Under the pieces are notes generated by a model. The model made no database searches. It was not told the origin of the DNA and saw only the letters and a program-made list of their open reading frames with translations. A stretch of DNA of 7,345 nt from Terrimesophilobacter sp039923755 (GTDB lineage: Bacteria > Actinomycetota > Actinomycetes > Actinomycetales > Microbacteriaceae), in assembly GCA_039923755.1 (NCBI GenBank), contig JBDTCD010000125.1, positions 1 through 7,345 on the forward strand, in the 5' to 3' direction. A program made the position numbers and the translations under genes. Below, one piece after another: positions 1 to 5,271 of the stretch. Within the stretch, counting starts at the first letter, position 1. Every line of letters begins with the position of its first letter.

Positions 1-251
1 TCGCGGCGATCGATCCCCAGACCGGCCGGATCATCGTCGGGCCGGAGATCCAGTCCCGCGGTTTCGCTGAGGACGAGTCGGTCTTCGACGATGTGAAGCC
101 CCTGATCATTCGGGCGCTAACCGATGCTGCGGCGAACGGAACGCGCGACACTCACGCCTTCAGCCAGGTCATCCGGCGGACCGTAGGTCGCTGGGTCAAC
201 ACGCAGCACCGGCGCCGCCCGATGATCGTTCCGGTTGTCATCGAGGCGTGA
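1..251 (+). CDS. rnj: Ribonuclease J, C-terminal fragment
   Basis: This is the last 82 residues of a protein cut by the window edge; the reading frame begins at base 3 and stops with TGA at 249-251. The visible sequence reads AAIDPQTGRIIVGPEIQSRG near the edge and ends with an Arg-rich stretch followed by PMIVPVVIEA. That ending (TVGRWVNTQHRRRPMIVPVV) is typical of the C-terminal domain of bacterial RNase J, a metallo-beta-lactamase-fold enzyme with endonuclease and 5'-3' exonuclease activity in mRNA decay and rRNA maturation. The catalytic metal-binding motifs lie upstream of the window and cannot be checked. Placement immediately before ftsK matches the order common in actinobacteria. Identification rests on family memory of this C-terminus. 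Confidence 0.85.
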   Translation, partial: AAIDPQTGRIIVGPEIQSRGFAEDESVFDDVKPLIIRALTDAAANGTRDTHAFSQVIRRTVGRWVNTQHRRRPMIVPVVIEA

Positions 252-289
252 GGGCGCCCATTTGGGCCTGAACCCGGCGACCGAGGATT

Positions 290-309
290 GAGACACTCCC
301 CGGAGTCTC
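290..309 (+). terminator. Short hairpin between rnj and ftsK
   Basis: GAGAC (290-294) pairs with GTCTC (305-309). After an A-A mismatch, two further pairs (C296-G303, T297-G302 wobble) close a CCCC loop. No T-run follows, so it is at best a weak U-less terminator for rnj; it could also be chance in GC-rich DNA. It ends 37 bases before the preferred ftsK start. Confidence 0.25.
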
Positions 310-346
310 CCGCTCATTGACGGATCACGGAAGTACCGTAGACCGC

Positions 347-3088
347 ATGGCTACGCGTACGTCGTCGACTCCCGCTGCGCGGTCGACCGCGCGCGCCCGC
401 ACCACGACACCGCGGACTCGCGCTACTCCTGCGCGCACGAGGGCCTCGCGACGAACTCCCGTGCCAGTTCACGAGTCGGGATCCTTGACGAAGGTCTGGC
501 TGGCGGTTGCCCACGCAGTGGGCGGGGGAGCGCGGCTGTTTGGCAAGGAAACTCTTGCGAAGGACCAGCTCCGTGATGGCATCCCGATGCTGTTTTTCGT
601 TCTCGCGATCTGCGGAGCATTCGTCGAGTGGTTTTTTCCCCACCATCCGGTGGCGATCGCACTTGATGCGTACACCTTTGGCGGCGCGTTTGGGAGGCTT
701 GCGTTCGCGCTTCCCGTGATCCTCCTCGTGCTCGCCGTCTGGTTCTTCCGCCACCCGTCGTCAGTTCACGACAACGGGCGGATCGGCGTGGGGATGGGGA
801 TGCTTATCGCGAGCATCAGTGGCCTCTCGCACATCTACGGCGGAATGCCATCGTGGGGCGACCCGATAGAGAACTTTGCTCGTGCGGGCGGGATCGTCGG
901 GTTCATGCTCGGCATGCCGCTTGCGACCTATCTCAGCGTGTGGATCGCCGTTCCGATCATCTCGCTGTTGTTGCTTCTCTCGCTGTTCATCATCACCAAG
1001 ACTCCACCCAACCGCATCGGTTATCGATTCCGGGAGTTGTACTCGTACCTGTTTGGTGCGGAACTTCCGGCACCTGAGGAACTCGCGGCACGGAAGGCGG
1101 CAAAGACGGACACCATCTCTCTCGGATCGCTGGATGACCTGAACCTCGACGAGGACGCCGACCAGGTGCCGTGGTGGCGGCGAAACAAGACCCAGAGAGA
1201 GGACGAGCCGGCCTTCGACAGCCCTGTGCTGATTAATTCGCGTACCGAGGTTATTGATCGCACGCCAAAGGATGAATTCGGCATCGAGCTCATTGAGGAC
1301 CTCCTCAAAGCCGAGAACGCGGTCAGACGTTTCACCGGTGAAGTGGATGGTTCCCCGTCCACCGGAATCCGTGACGACGCGCTCCGAGATGGCCCAGCGG
1401 TGGCTGATCCGCTCCCGGGTTTCCCCTCTACAGCGTCGGCGAAAGGCAGAGCCGGGGAGTTTGACGACACATCAGGCCACCAGCCGACTGTCCCATACCG
1501 GCTCCCGGCAGCGACGGTTCTCGAGCCGGGGACACCCGCGAAAACGCGGTCGGGGGCCAACGATGACATCGTGCGCTCGATCTCCGAAGTGCTCACCCAG
1601 TTCCAGGTGGATGCCGTGGTCACAGGTTTCAGTCGTGGTCCAACGGTCACCCGCTACGAGATCGAACTTGGCCCAGGCGTCAAAGTGGAGCGCGTGACGG
1701 CGCTCAGCAAGAATCTCTCCTATGCGGTGGCCAGCAATGAGGTTCGCATCCTCTCTCCCATCCCAGGGAAGAGCGCCATCGGCGTGGAGATCCCGAATAC
1801 GGATCGCGAGATCGTCTCCCTCGGGGACGTCCTGCGCTCGAAGGCGAGCACCTCGAGCGCCCATCCCATGACGATCGGCGTCGGCAAGGACGTCGAAGGC
1901 GGGTTCGTGGTCGCAAACCTCGCGAAGATGCCCCACCTCCTCGTTGCTGGTGCAACGGGTTCCGGCAAGTCCAGTTTCATCAATTCGATGATCACCTCCC
2001 TGCTCATGCGGGCAAAGCCCTCCGAGGTGCGGATGGTGCTGATCGACCCGAAACGCGTCGAGCTTGCGCACTATGCAGGGGTCCCGCACCTCATTACGCC
2101 CATCATCACGAACCCCAAGAAAGCGGCCGAAGCGCTCTCCTGGGTCGTGAAAGAAATGGACATGCGCTACGACGATCTGGCCAGCTTCGGATACCGCCAC
2201 ATCGACGATTTCAATGCAGCGGTTGTCGCGGGCGAGATCACGCTACCGGAAGGCAGCGAACGCAAACTTAAGCCCTACCCCTACCTTCTGGTCGTCGTGG
2301 ATGAACTGGCCGATCTCATGATGGTGGCTCCGCGTGATGTTGAAGACTCCGTCGTGCGCATCACGCAACTCGCCCGTGCGAGTGGGATTCACCTCGTTCT
2401 GGCCACCCAGCGGCCGAGCGTGGACGTGGTCACCGGCCTCATCAAGGCGAACGTGCCGAGCCGGCTCGCCTTCGCTGTCAGCAGCATGACGGACTCCAGG
2501 GTCATCCTTGACCAACCTGGCGCGGACAAGCTGATCGGGCAGGGCGATGCCCTGTTCCTCCCGATGGGCGCATCCAAGGCCATTCGGGTTCAGGGCGCAT
2601 GGGTGAGTGAAAGTGAGGTCGCAGCGGTCGTCAAGCACGTCACGGCGCAGGCCCGCCCGGATTACCGGAAGGATGTCGCCGCGGCGACCGAACACCGTGC
2701 GATCGACGGCGACATCGGCGACGATCTCGACGTTCTTCTTGCCGCTGCAGAACTCGTTGTCAGTACCCAATTCGGGTCCACATCGATGCTGCAGAGAAAG
2801 CTGCGTGTGGGCTTTGCGAAGGCTGGTCGCCTCATGGACCTGCTCGAATCCCGCGAGATCGTCGGCCCGTCTGAGGGCTCGAAGGCGCGTGATGTCCTGG
2901 TCTCTGCCGAGCAACTGCCAGCCGTGCTGGCCATGCTGCGCGGCCAGGACTCCGCTCCCTCCGCTCGTGCTGCCGATCACGCTGCCGACCGATACGGGAG
3001 CGATCCCGTTGCCCAGTCGACGACCGGTTACGATGAAGTGGAAGGCTCGTCGGATGAGGATGCCTGGACGCTGACCGACAGGGAGTAA
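347..3088 (+). CDS. ftsK: DNA translocase FtsK/SpoIIIE
   Basis: FtsK is a septum-anchored hexameric ATPase that pumps chromosomal DNA and resolves the terminus region at division. From ATG 347 the product is 913 residues. A basic Arg/Thr/Pro-rich tail (1-40) is followed by about four membrane segments (near 79-97, 116-134, 145-161 and 181-217), then a charged linker. The motor alpha domain lies near 404-482. The RecA-like motor has Walker A GATGSGKSS at 535-543, Walker B LLVVVDE ending at D652-E653, and a TQRPS motif at 687-691. A winged-helix gamma domain, which in this family reads KOPS-type DNA signals, spans about 794-862. All landmarks are present, so the gene looks intact. An in-frame TTG at 317 would add 10 residues. 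Neither start has a strong Shine-Dalgarno; a TAnnnT (TACCGT, 334-339) just before ATG 347 would fit a leaderless message, which is speculative. The gene ends one base before pgsA. Confidence 0.95.
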   Translation: MATRTSSTPAARSTARARTTTPRTRATPARTRASRRTPVPVHESGSLTKVWLAVAHAVGGGARLFGKETLAKDQLRDGIPMLFFVLAICGAFVEWFFPHHPVAIALDAYTFGGAFGRLAFALPVILLVLAVWFFRHPSSVHDNGRIGVGMGMLIASISGLSHIYGGMPSWGDPIENFARAGGIVGFMLGMPLATYLSVWIAVPIISLLLLLSLFIITKTPPNRIGYRFRELYSYLFGAELPAPEELAARKAAKTDTISLGSLDDLNLDEDADQVPWWRRNKTQREDEPAFDSPVLINSRTEVIDRTPKDEFGIELIEDLLKAENAVRRFTGEVDGSPSTGIRDDALRDGPAVADPLPGFPSTASAKGRAGEFDDTSGHQPTVPYRLPAATVLEPGTPAKTRSGANDDIVRSISEVLTQFQVDAVVTGFSRGPTVTRYEIELGPGVKVERVTALSKNLSYAVASNEVRILSPIPGKSAIGVEIPNTDREIVSLGDVLRSKASTSSAHPMTIGVGKDVEGGFVVANLAKMPHLLVAGATGSGKSSFINSMITSLLMRAKPSEVRMVLIDPKRVELAHYAGVPHLITPIITNPKKAAEALSWVVKEMDMRYDDLASFGYRHIDDFNAAVVAGEITLPEGSERKLKPYPYLLVVVDELADLMMVAPRDVEDSVVRITQLARASGIHLVLATQRPSVDVVTGLIKANVPSRLAFAVSSMTDSRVILDQPGADKLIGQGDALFLPMGASKAIRVQGAWVSESEVAAVVKHVTAQARPDYRKDVAAATEHRAIDGDIGDDLDVLLAAAELVVSTQFGSTSMLQRKLRVGFAKAGRLMDLLESREIVGPSEGSKARDVLVSAEQLPAVLAMLRGQDSAPSARAADHAADRYGSDPVAQSTTGYDEVEGSSDEDAWTLTDRE

Positions 3089-3089
3089 C

Positions 3090-3749
3090 GTGGCTCTCCC
3101 CGCGACACCGCCGACCCCGGAGGGCAGCGGCCGTTCCAATCCGATGCGTGGGCGGGTCGCCCGCAGCGGCGATACCCCGGCAAGCACGGGAAACGTCGCC
3201 AACATCATCACGGTCGTGCGCATTTTTCTTGCACCTCTGTTCATCTGGATGCTCTTTGCCGACAACCACGAGTTTGGTCTCCTGCGCTACCTCGCCGCAG
3301 CGCTGTTTATTCTCGCCATCGTGACCGACAGCGTCGACGGATTGTTGGCACGTCGCCAGAACCTCGTCACCGACTTCGGCAAGATCCTGGACCCGATCGC
3401 CGACAAGGTTCTTATCGGCGGGGCGCTCCTGACCCTGTCGGTGCTCGGCGAGCTGTGGTGGTGGGTCACGATCGTGATTCTCGTGCGCGAGTTCGGGATC
3501 ACGGCGTTCCGCCTTGCCGTCGTGCGCGATCGTGTGATCCCGGCATCCAACGGCGGCAAGCTCAAGACCATCATCCAGGCCATTGCGATCTCGTTCTACC
3601 TTGTGCCCGTTTGGTTGCTCCTCGGCAATTGGATGCACTGGTTCAATGCCGTGCTCATGGCGATTGCGCTCGCGTTGACGATGGTGACCGGCATTGACTA
3701 TGTCGTGAAAGCCATTCGTCACGGCAGGCTGGCAGAGGACGGCCGCTGA
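3090..3749 (+). CDS. pgsA: CDP-diacylglycerol--glycerol-3-phosphate 3-phosphatidyltransferase
   Basis: PgsA joins CDP-diacylglycerol and glycerol-3-phosphate to give phosphatidylglycerophosphate and CMP, the committed step toward phosphatidylglycerol and cardiolipin in the cell membrane. The 219-residue product carries the complete CDP-alcohol phosphotransferase signature D-x2-DG-x2-AR-x8-G-x3-D-x3-D: D80, D83-G84, A87-R88, G97, D101, D105. Several hydrophobic segments surround it (about 33-53, 63-78, 107-130, 160-176 and 185-205). The stretch TDFGKILDPIADK is typical of PgsA proper, not of phosphatidylinositol-phosphate synthases, but the head-group specificity is inferred. The GTG start follows the ftsK TAA after one base, with GGGAG (3081-3085) inside the end of ftsK as ribosome binding site, so translation is probably coupled. 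An in-frame ATG at 3144 would drop an 18-residue Pro/Gly-rich start that carries no known motif. Confidence 0.93.
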   Translation: MALPATPPTPEGSGRSNPMRGRVARSGDTPASTGNVANIITVVRIFLAPLFIWMLFADNHEFGLLRYLAAALFILAIVTDSVDGLLARRQNLVTDFGKILDPIADKVLIGGALLTLSVLGELWWWVTIVILVREFGITAFRLAVVRDRVIPASNGGKLKTIIQAIAISFYLVPVWLLLGNWMHWFNAVLMAIALALTMVTGIDYVVKAIRHGRLAEDGR

Positions 3750-3750
3750 C

Positions 3751-4254
3751 GTGGCTGATTCGCGAGAGCTCATTGCGGCCCTCGCCGCCATGGGCATGAC
3801 GGTCGCCGTCGCTGAGTCTCTCACAGGAGGCCTCCTTGTCGCCGAACTCATCAGGCCCGCTGGAGCGTCCACGGTCGTGAATGGCGGGGTCGTGGCATAC
3901 AGCACGGAGCTGAAGCGCACCCTGCTCGGGGTCGATGCCGCGCTTCTCGCCGACGTGGGACCCGTGCATCCGGATGTGGCAATCCAGCTCGCGAGGAATG
4001 TGCGCGACCGGCTTGCCGTCGGGGGCCACCCAGCCGACATCGGGGTCGCCACGACCGGAGTTGCAGGCCCCGATCCGGTCGACGGGTTGCGGCCGGGAAC
4101 CGTGTATCTCGGCCTGTCTTTCGGAGACGTCACGCGCGCTCGGCACCTTGTCCTGACCGGGCACCGCGATGAGATCAGGGCGAAGACCGTAGCGGGTGCG
4201 CTGGAGTGGATGTGGGAGACACTCGAACGGGGACTGGCCAATTTCGGGGAATAG
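3751..4254 (+). CDS. cinA: Stand-alone CinA C-terminal domain protein (nicotinamide-nucleotide amidase, PncC type)
   Basis: The 167-residue protein is the CinA-C domain alone, without the molybdopterin-binding-like N-terminal domain of full-length CinA. Members of this family deamidate nicotinamide mononucleotide to nicotinate mononucleotide and ammonia, recycling NMN released by NAD-dependent DNA ligase and other reactions. Conserved blocks are visible: AESLTGG at 21-27 with the nucleophile-position Ser23, GGVVAYSTELK at 45-55 with Tyr50 and Lys55, and TGVAGPD at 102-108. The length fits PncC-like proteins. The GTG start lies one base after the pgsA TGA; AGAGGA (3734-3739) inside pgsA is a likely ribosome binding site. 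Neighbourhood with recA is a long-known association of cinA genes. Biochemical activity is inferred from the family. The historic name 'competence-induced' says nothing about competence here. Confidence 0.9.
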   Translation: MADSRELIAALAAMGMTVAVAESLTGGLLVAELIRPAGASTVVNGGVVAYSTELKRTLLGVDAALLADVGPVHPDVAIQLARNVRDRLAVGGHPADIGVATTGVAGPDPVDGLRPGTVYLGLSFGDVTRARHLVLTGHRDEIRAKTVAGALEWMWETLERGLANFGE

Positions 4255-4312
4255 GTGCAGCATCGATCTCGTTACAACTGGTGATTCACAATGGCCATAC
4301 AGAAAGCACTGG

Positions 4313-4342
4313 TTAGAGTTTGATCACAGTAGGTTGTAAAGT
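4313..4342 (+). promoter_or_regulatory. Candidate clgR promoter
   Basis: A TAnnnT -10 element, TAAAGT, lies at 4337-4342. TTAGAG at 4313-4318, 18 bases upstream, is a poor -35 (3 of 6 matches to TTGACA). Transcription would start near 4348-4350, directly on the dyad at 4348-4363, leaving a leader of about 63 bases before the clgR ATG. The surrounding DNA (4261-4345) is noticeably AT-richer than the genes on either side. A weak -35 would suit a gene that needs an activator. Confidence 0.45.
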
Positions 4343-4347
4343 AACGG

Positions 4348-4363
4348 GTTCGGGCGCCAGAAC
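4348..4363 (+). promoter_or_regulatory. 16-base dyad, candidate operator upstream of clgR
   Basis: GTTCGGGCGCCAGAAC is a near-perfect palindrome with a single mismatched pair (G4352/A4359); the outer arms are GTTC and GAAC around a GGCGCC core. It sits on the expected transcription start of the TAAAGT promoter. GTTC-first polarity is opposite to the actinobacterial LexA box (GAAC-N4-GTTC), so LexA is not the natural reader. ClgR proteins are known to bind GTTCGC/GCG-type dyads and often their own promoter, so autoregulation is a reasonable guess, although the site is not an exact match to the motif I remember. Confidence 0.45.
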
Positions 4364-4400
4364 GCACGAGCACGATGCAACAGGTGGAATCAGTAAGAAG

Positions 4401-4406
4401 AGGAGG
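4401..4406 (+). promoter_or_regulatory. Strong ribosome binding site of clgR
   Basis: AGGAGG lies five bases upstream of the ATG at 4412. It fixes that ATG as the start and rules out the out-of-frame ATG at 4375, which has no such site. Confidence 0.85.
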
Positions 4407-4411
4407 GTCCA

Positions 4412-4720
4412 ATGGTTCTAGTACGTCAGGAAATCGGAGACGTTCTCCGGGACTTTCGTCTGCAGAAGGGTCGCACCCTTCGCCAGGTCGCCAGCAAGGC
4501 TTCCGTAGCGCTTGGTTACCTCTCCGAGGTGGAGCGCGGCCAGAAAGAGGCGAGTTCAGAGATCCTCGCTTCCGTCGCCGATGCGCTGGATACTCCGATC
4601 TCGGTCATCATGCGCGAGGTCGGCGATCGTCTCGCCGTCATCGAAGGCATCAACATCATCCCCGACACGGTCCCGGACGACCTTGTCGCGGACTTCGACG
4701 CGGATCTGGTGGTCCGCTGA
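4412..4720 (+). CDS. clgR: XRE-family helix-turn-helix regulator, ClgR/PopR type
   Basis: This is a 102-residue DNA-binding protein. The XRE helix-turn-helix spans about residues 8-62. It begins with EIGDVLRDFR, the core region is TLRQVASKASVALGYLSEVE (22-41), and it continues with RGQKEASSEIL. The block LGYLSEVERGQKEASSE is characteristic of actinobacterial ClgR, the activator of clpP/clpC and, in some species, lon and DNA-repair genes. The acidic tail ends DADLVVR. ClgR in some relatives is a ClpP substrate ending in Ala-Ala; that ending is absent here. The gene has its own promoter-like region and a strong AGGAGG, and a strong hairpin follows the stop, so it is probably a monocistronic or mainly monocistronic unit. 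Its place between cinA and recA is common in actinobacteria. The regulon in this organism is inferred from the family only. Confidence 0.88.
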   Translation: MVLVRQEIGDVLRDFRLQKGRTLRQVASKASVALGYLSEVERGQKEASSEILASVADALDTPISVIMREVGDRLAVIEGINIIPDTVPDDLVADFDADLVVR

Positions 4721-4731
4721 CGCCATCACGC

Positions 4732-4776
4732 GAACGCCCCGGTTGCTTCGGCCCGGGGCGTTCAGTGCGTCTGCAC
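4732..4776 (+). terminator. Tandem-hairpin terminator after clgR
   Basis: GAACGCCCCGG (4732-4742) pairs perfectly with CCGGGGCGTTC (4753-4763) in an 11-bp stem. Inside the loop, after a TT bulge, GC-TTCG-GC (4745-4752) forms a C(UUCG)G tetraloop. Immediately downstream GTGC (4765-4768) and GCAC (4773-4776) form a second small hairpin around GTCT. There is no T-run, as in many U-less actinobacterial terminators. The structure begins 12 bases after the clgR stop and ends 26 bases before the DUF3046 start, so it may partly or fully insulate the downstream genes. Confidence 0.75.
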
Positions 4777-4802
4777 CCAGAGACCGTCATGGGGGAGTTA
4801 AC

Positions 4803-5024
4803 GTGCGACTGAGTGAGTTCCGTCGCGCCGTTACCGCGGAATTTGGAGAATCGTACGGTGACGCGCTGGCGCGGGACTTGGTACTCGACGAACTCGGGAA
4901 TCTCACCTCGGAGCAGGCGCTCACGGCGGGTGTGCCTGCCCGTACCGTCTGGCTGGCACTGTGCAGGGCGAACGACATACCGGAGTCGCGCAGGCACGGC
5001 GTGGGGATGCGCGAACCACGGTGA
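4803..5024 (+). CDS. DUF3046 family protein
   Basis: The 73-residue protein starts MRLSEFRRAVTAEFGESYGD and contains LALCRANDIPESRRHG. This pattern (RLSEFW/R start, Leu-rich centre, DVP/DIP-x-x-RR-x-G end) is the small actinobacterial DUF3046 family, regularly found just before recA. Function is unknown. No membrane segment or signal peptide is visible; it is likely a small helical cytoplasmic protein. The GTG start is supported by GGGGGAG at 4791-4796, six bases upstream. The frame remains open upstream through clgR, but the ribosome binding site and the family's usual short length favour GTG 4803. It lies after the clgR terminator, and no clear -10/-35 pair of its own is visible, so it may depend on read-through. 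Confidence 0.85.
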   Translation: MRLSEFRRAVTAEFGESYGDALARDLVLDELGNLTSEQALTAGVPARTVWLALCRANDIPESRRHGVGMREPR

Positions 5025-5035
5025 CACGCCGCAGG

Positions 5036-5041
5036 TAAAGT
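5036..5041 (+). promoter_or_regulatory. Candidate -10 of the LexA-controlled recA promoter
   Basis: TAAAGT fits the TAnnnT pattern and lies immediately before the LexA box, so start-site and repressor site would overlap. The same eight bases GTAAAGTA occur in the clgR promoter. No good -35 is seen at about 5013-5018. The alternative -10 TAGGCT (5066-5071) would instead place the LexA box on the -35 region. Confidence 0.4.
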
Positions 5042-5043
5042 AT

Positions 5044-5057
5044 CGAACATTCGTTCG
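5044..5057 (+). promoter_or_regulatory. LexA (SOS) box upstream of recA
   Basis: CGAACATTCGTTCG contains the actinobacterial SOS consensus GAAC-N4-GTTC (GAAC 5045-5048, ATTC 5049-5052, GTTC 5053-5056) with the flanking C and G also conserved. In actinobacteria LexA binding here represses recA until RecA-ssDNA filaments trigger LexA self-cleavage. It is about 215 bases before the recA start and is the only convincing SOS box I found in the window. Confidence 0.9.
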
Positions 5058-5062
5058 CAGGT

Positions 5063-5078
5063 GTGTAGGCTCCTACAC
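5063..5078 (+). repeat. 16-base inverted repeat in the recA leader
   Basis: GTGTAGG (5063-5069) and CCTACAC (5072-5078) are perfect complements around a two-base CT centre. As DNA it is a compact dyad starting six bases after the LexA box; as RNA it would make a 6-bp stem with a GCUC loop. It contains the alternative -10 TAGGCT (5066-5071). Its role, as a second operator or a leader hairpin, cannot be decided from sequence. Confidence 0.55.
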
Positions 5079-5128
5079 AGCAGCAATCGAAAACGAGTTA
5101 CCAACAGTCAGCCCGGCGATACCGAGAA

Positions 5129-5151
5129 ATGTCACCGGTCGAGCGTACTGT
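5129..5151 (+). promoter_or_regulatory. Candidate LexA-independent damage promoter of recA (PafBC / RecA-NDp type)
   Basis: ATGTCACCG at 5129-5137, then exactly eight bases, then TACTGT at 5146-5151. The mycobacterial LexA-independent damage promoter consensus, as I remember it, is TTGTCRGTG-N8-TAnnnT. The match is 6 of 9 in the upstream block, including the TGTCR core, with the correct spacer and a full TAnnnT. Transcription would start near 5157, giving a leader of about 115 bases. Its position downstream of the LexA box parallels the two-promoter layout of mycobacterial recA. Confidence 0.45.
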
Positions 5152-5257
5152 CTGACTCATTGGCGAACGCAGCCACACGCCTTGTCGCGGAACCCACTTG
5201 CCCTGCACCATCGGCGGTGGGAGGAACGGCAGCCTACAGGCACACCGCATAACGAGC

Positions 5258-5265
5258 AGAAGGAG
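5258..5265 (+). promoter_or_regulatory. Ribosome binding site of recA
   Basis: AGAAGGAG lies six bases before ATG 5272 and fixes this start. The frame is open for 153 more codons upstream, but those run through the DUF3046 gene in another frame and the promoter region. Confidence 0.9.
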
Positions 5266-5271
5266 CCACTC

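Noticed and set aside
256..267. GCCC-ATTT-GGGC hairpin just after rnj
   Set aside because: It has only four pairs and no T-run; too weak to call a terminator.
317..346. TTG start giving FtsK 10 extra residues
   Set aside because: A rarer start codon with only a distant GGAG (302-305) upstream. ATG 347 begins the usual basic Thr/Arg-rich tail. The choice is not certain.
2243..3265. Minus-strand reading frame (340 codons) opposite ftsK
   Set aside because: It is fully antisense to the conserved FtsK motor and gamma domain, with no family resemblance and no start signal.
2832..4241. Long minus-strand reading frame (469 codons) across ftsK end, pgsA and cinA
   Set aside because: It lies opposite three well-identified genes. 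The product has no recognisable domain and has the composition of an antisense frame in high-GC DNA.
4272..4339. Separated inverted repeat TTACAAC / GTTGTAA upstream of clgR
   Set aside because: Seven bases 54 bases apart in AT-richer DNA can arise by chance; the closer dyad at 4348-4363 is far stronger.
4375..4812. 145-codon frame starting upstream of clgR
   Set aside because: It is out of frame with clgR, has no Shine-Dalgarno and a low-complexity Arg/Gly/Ser product, and runs through the terminator hairpin.
5182..5204. TTGTCGCGG as the core of a PafBC-type promoter
   Set aside because: The upstream block looks good, but no TAnnnT occurs at the required 8-base spacing.
4813..5271. 153-codon upstream extension of the recA frame
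   Set aside because: It overlaps DUF3046 in another frame and the LexA box and promoter region; the AGAAGGAG before ATG 5272 and the normal RecA N-terminus fix the start.
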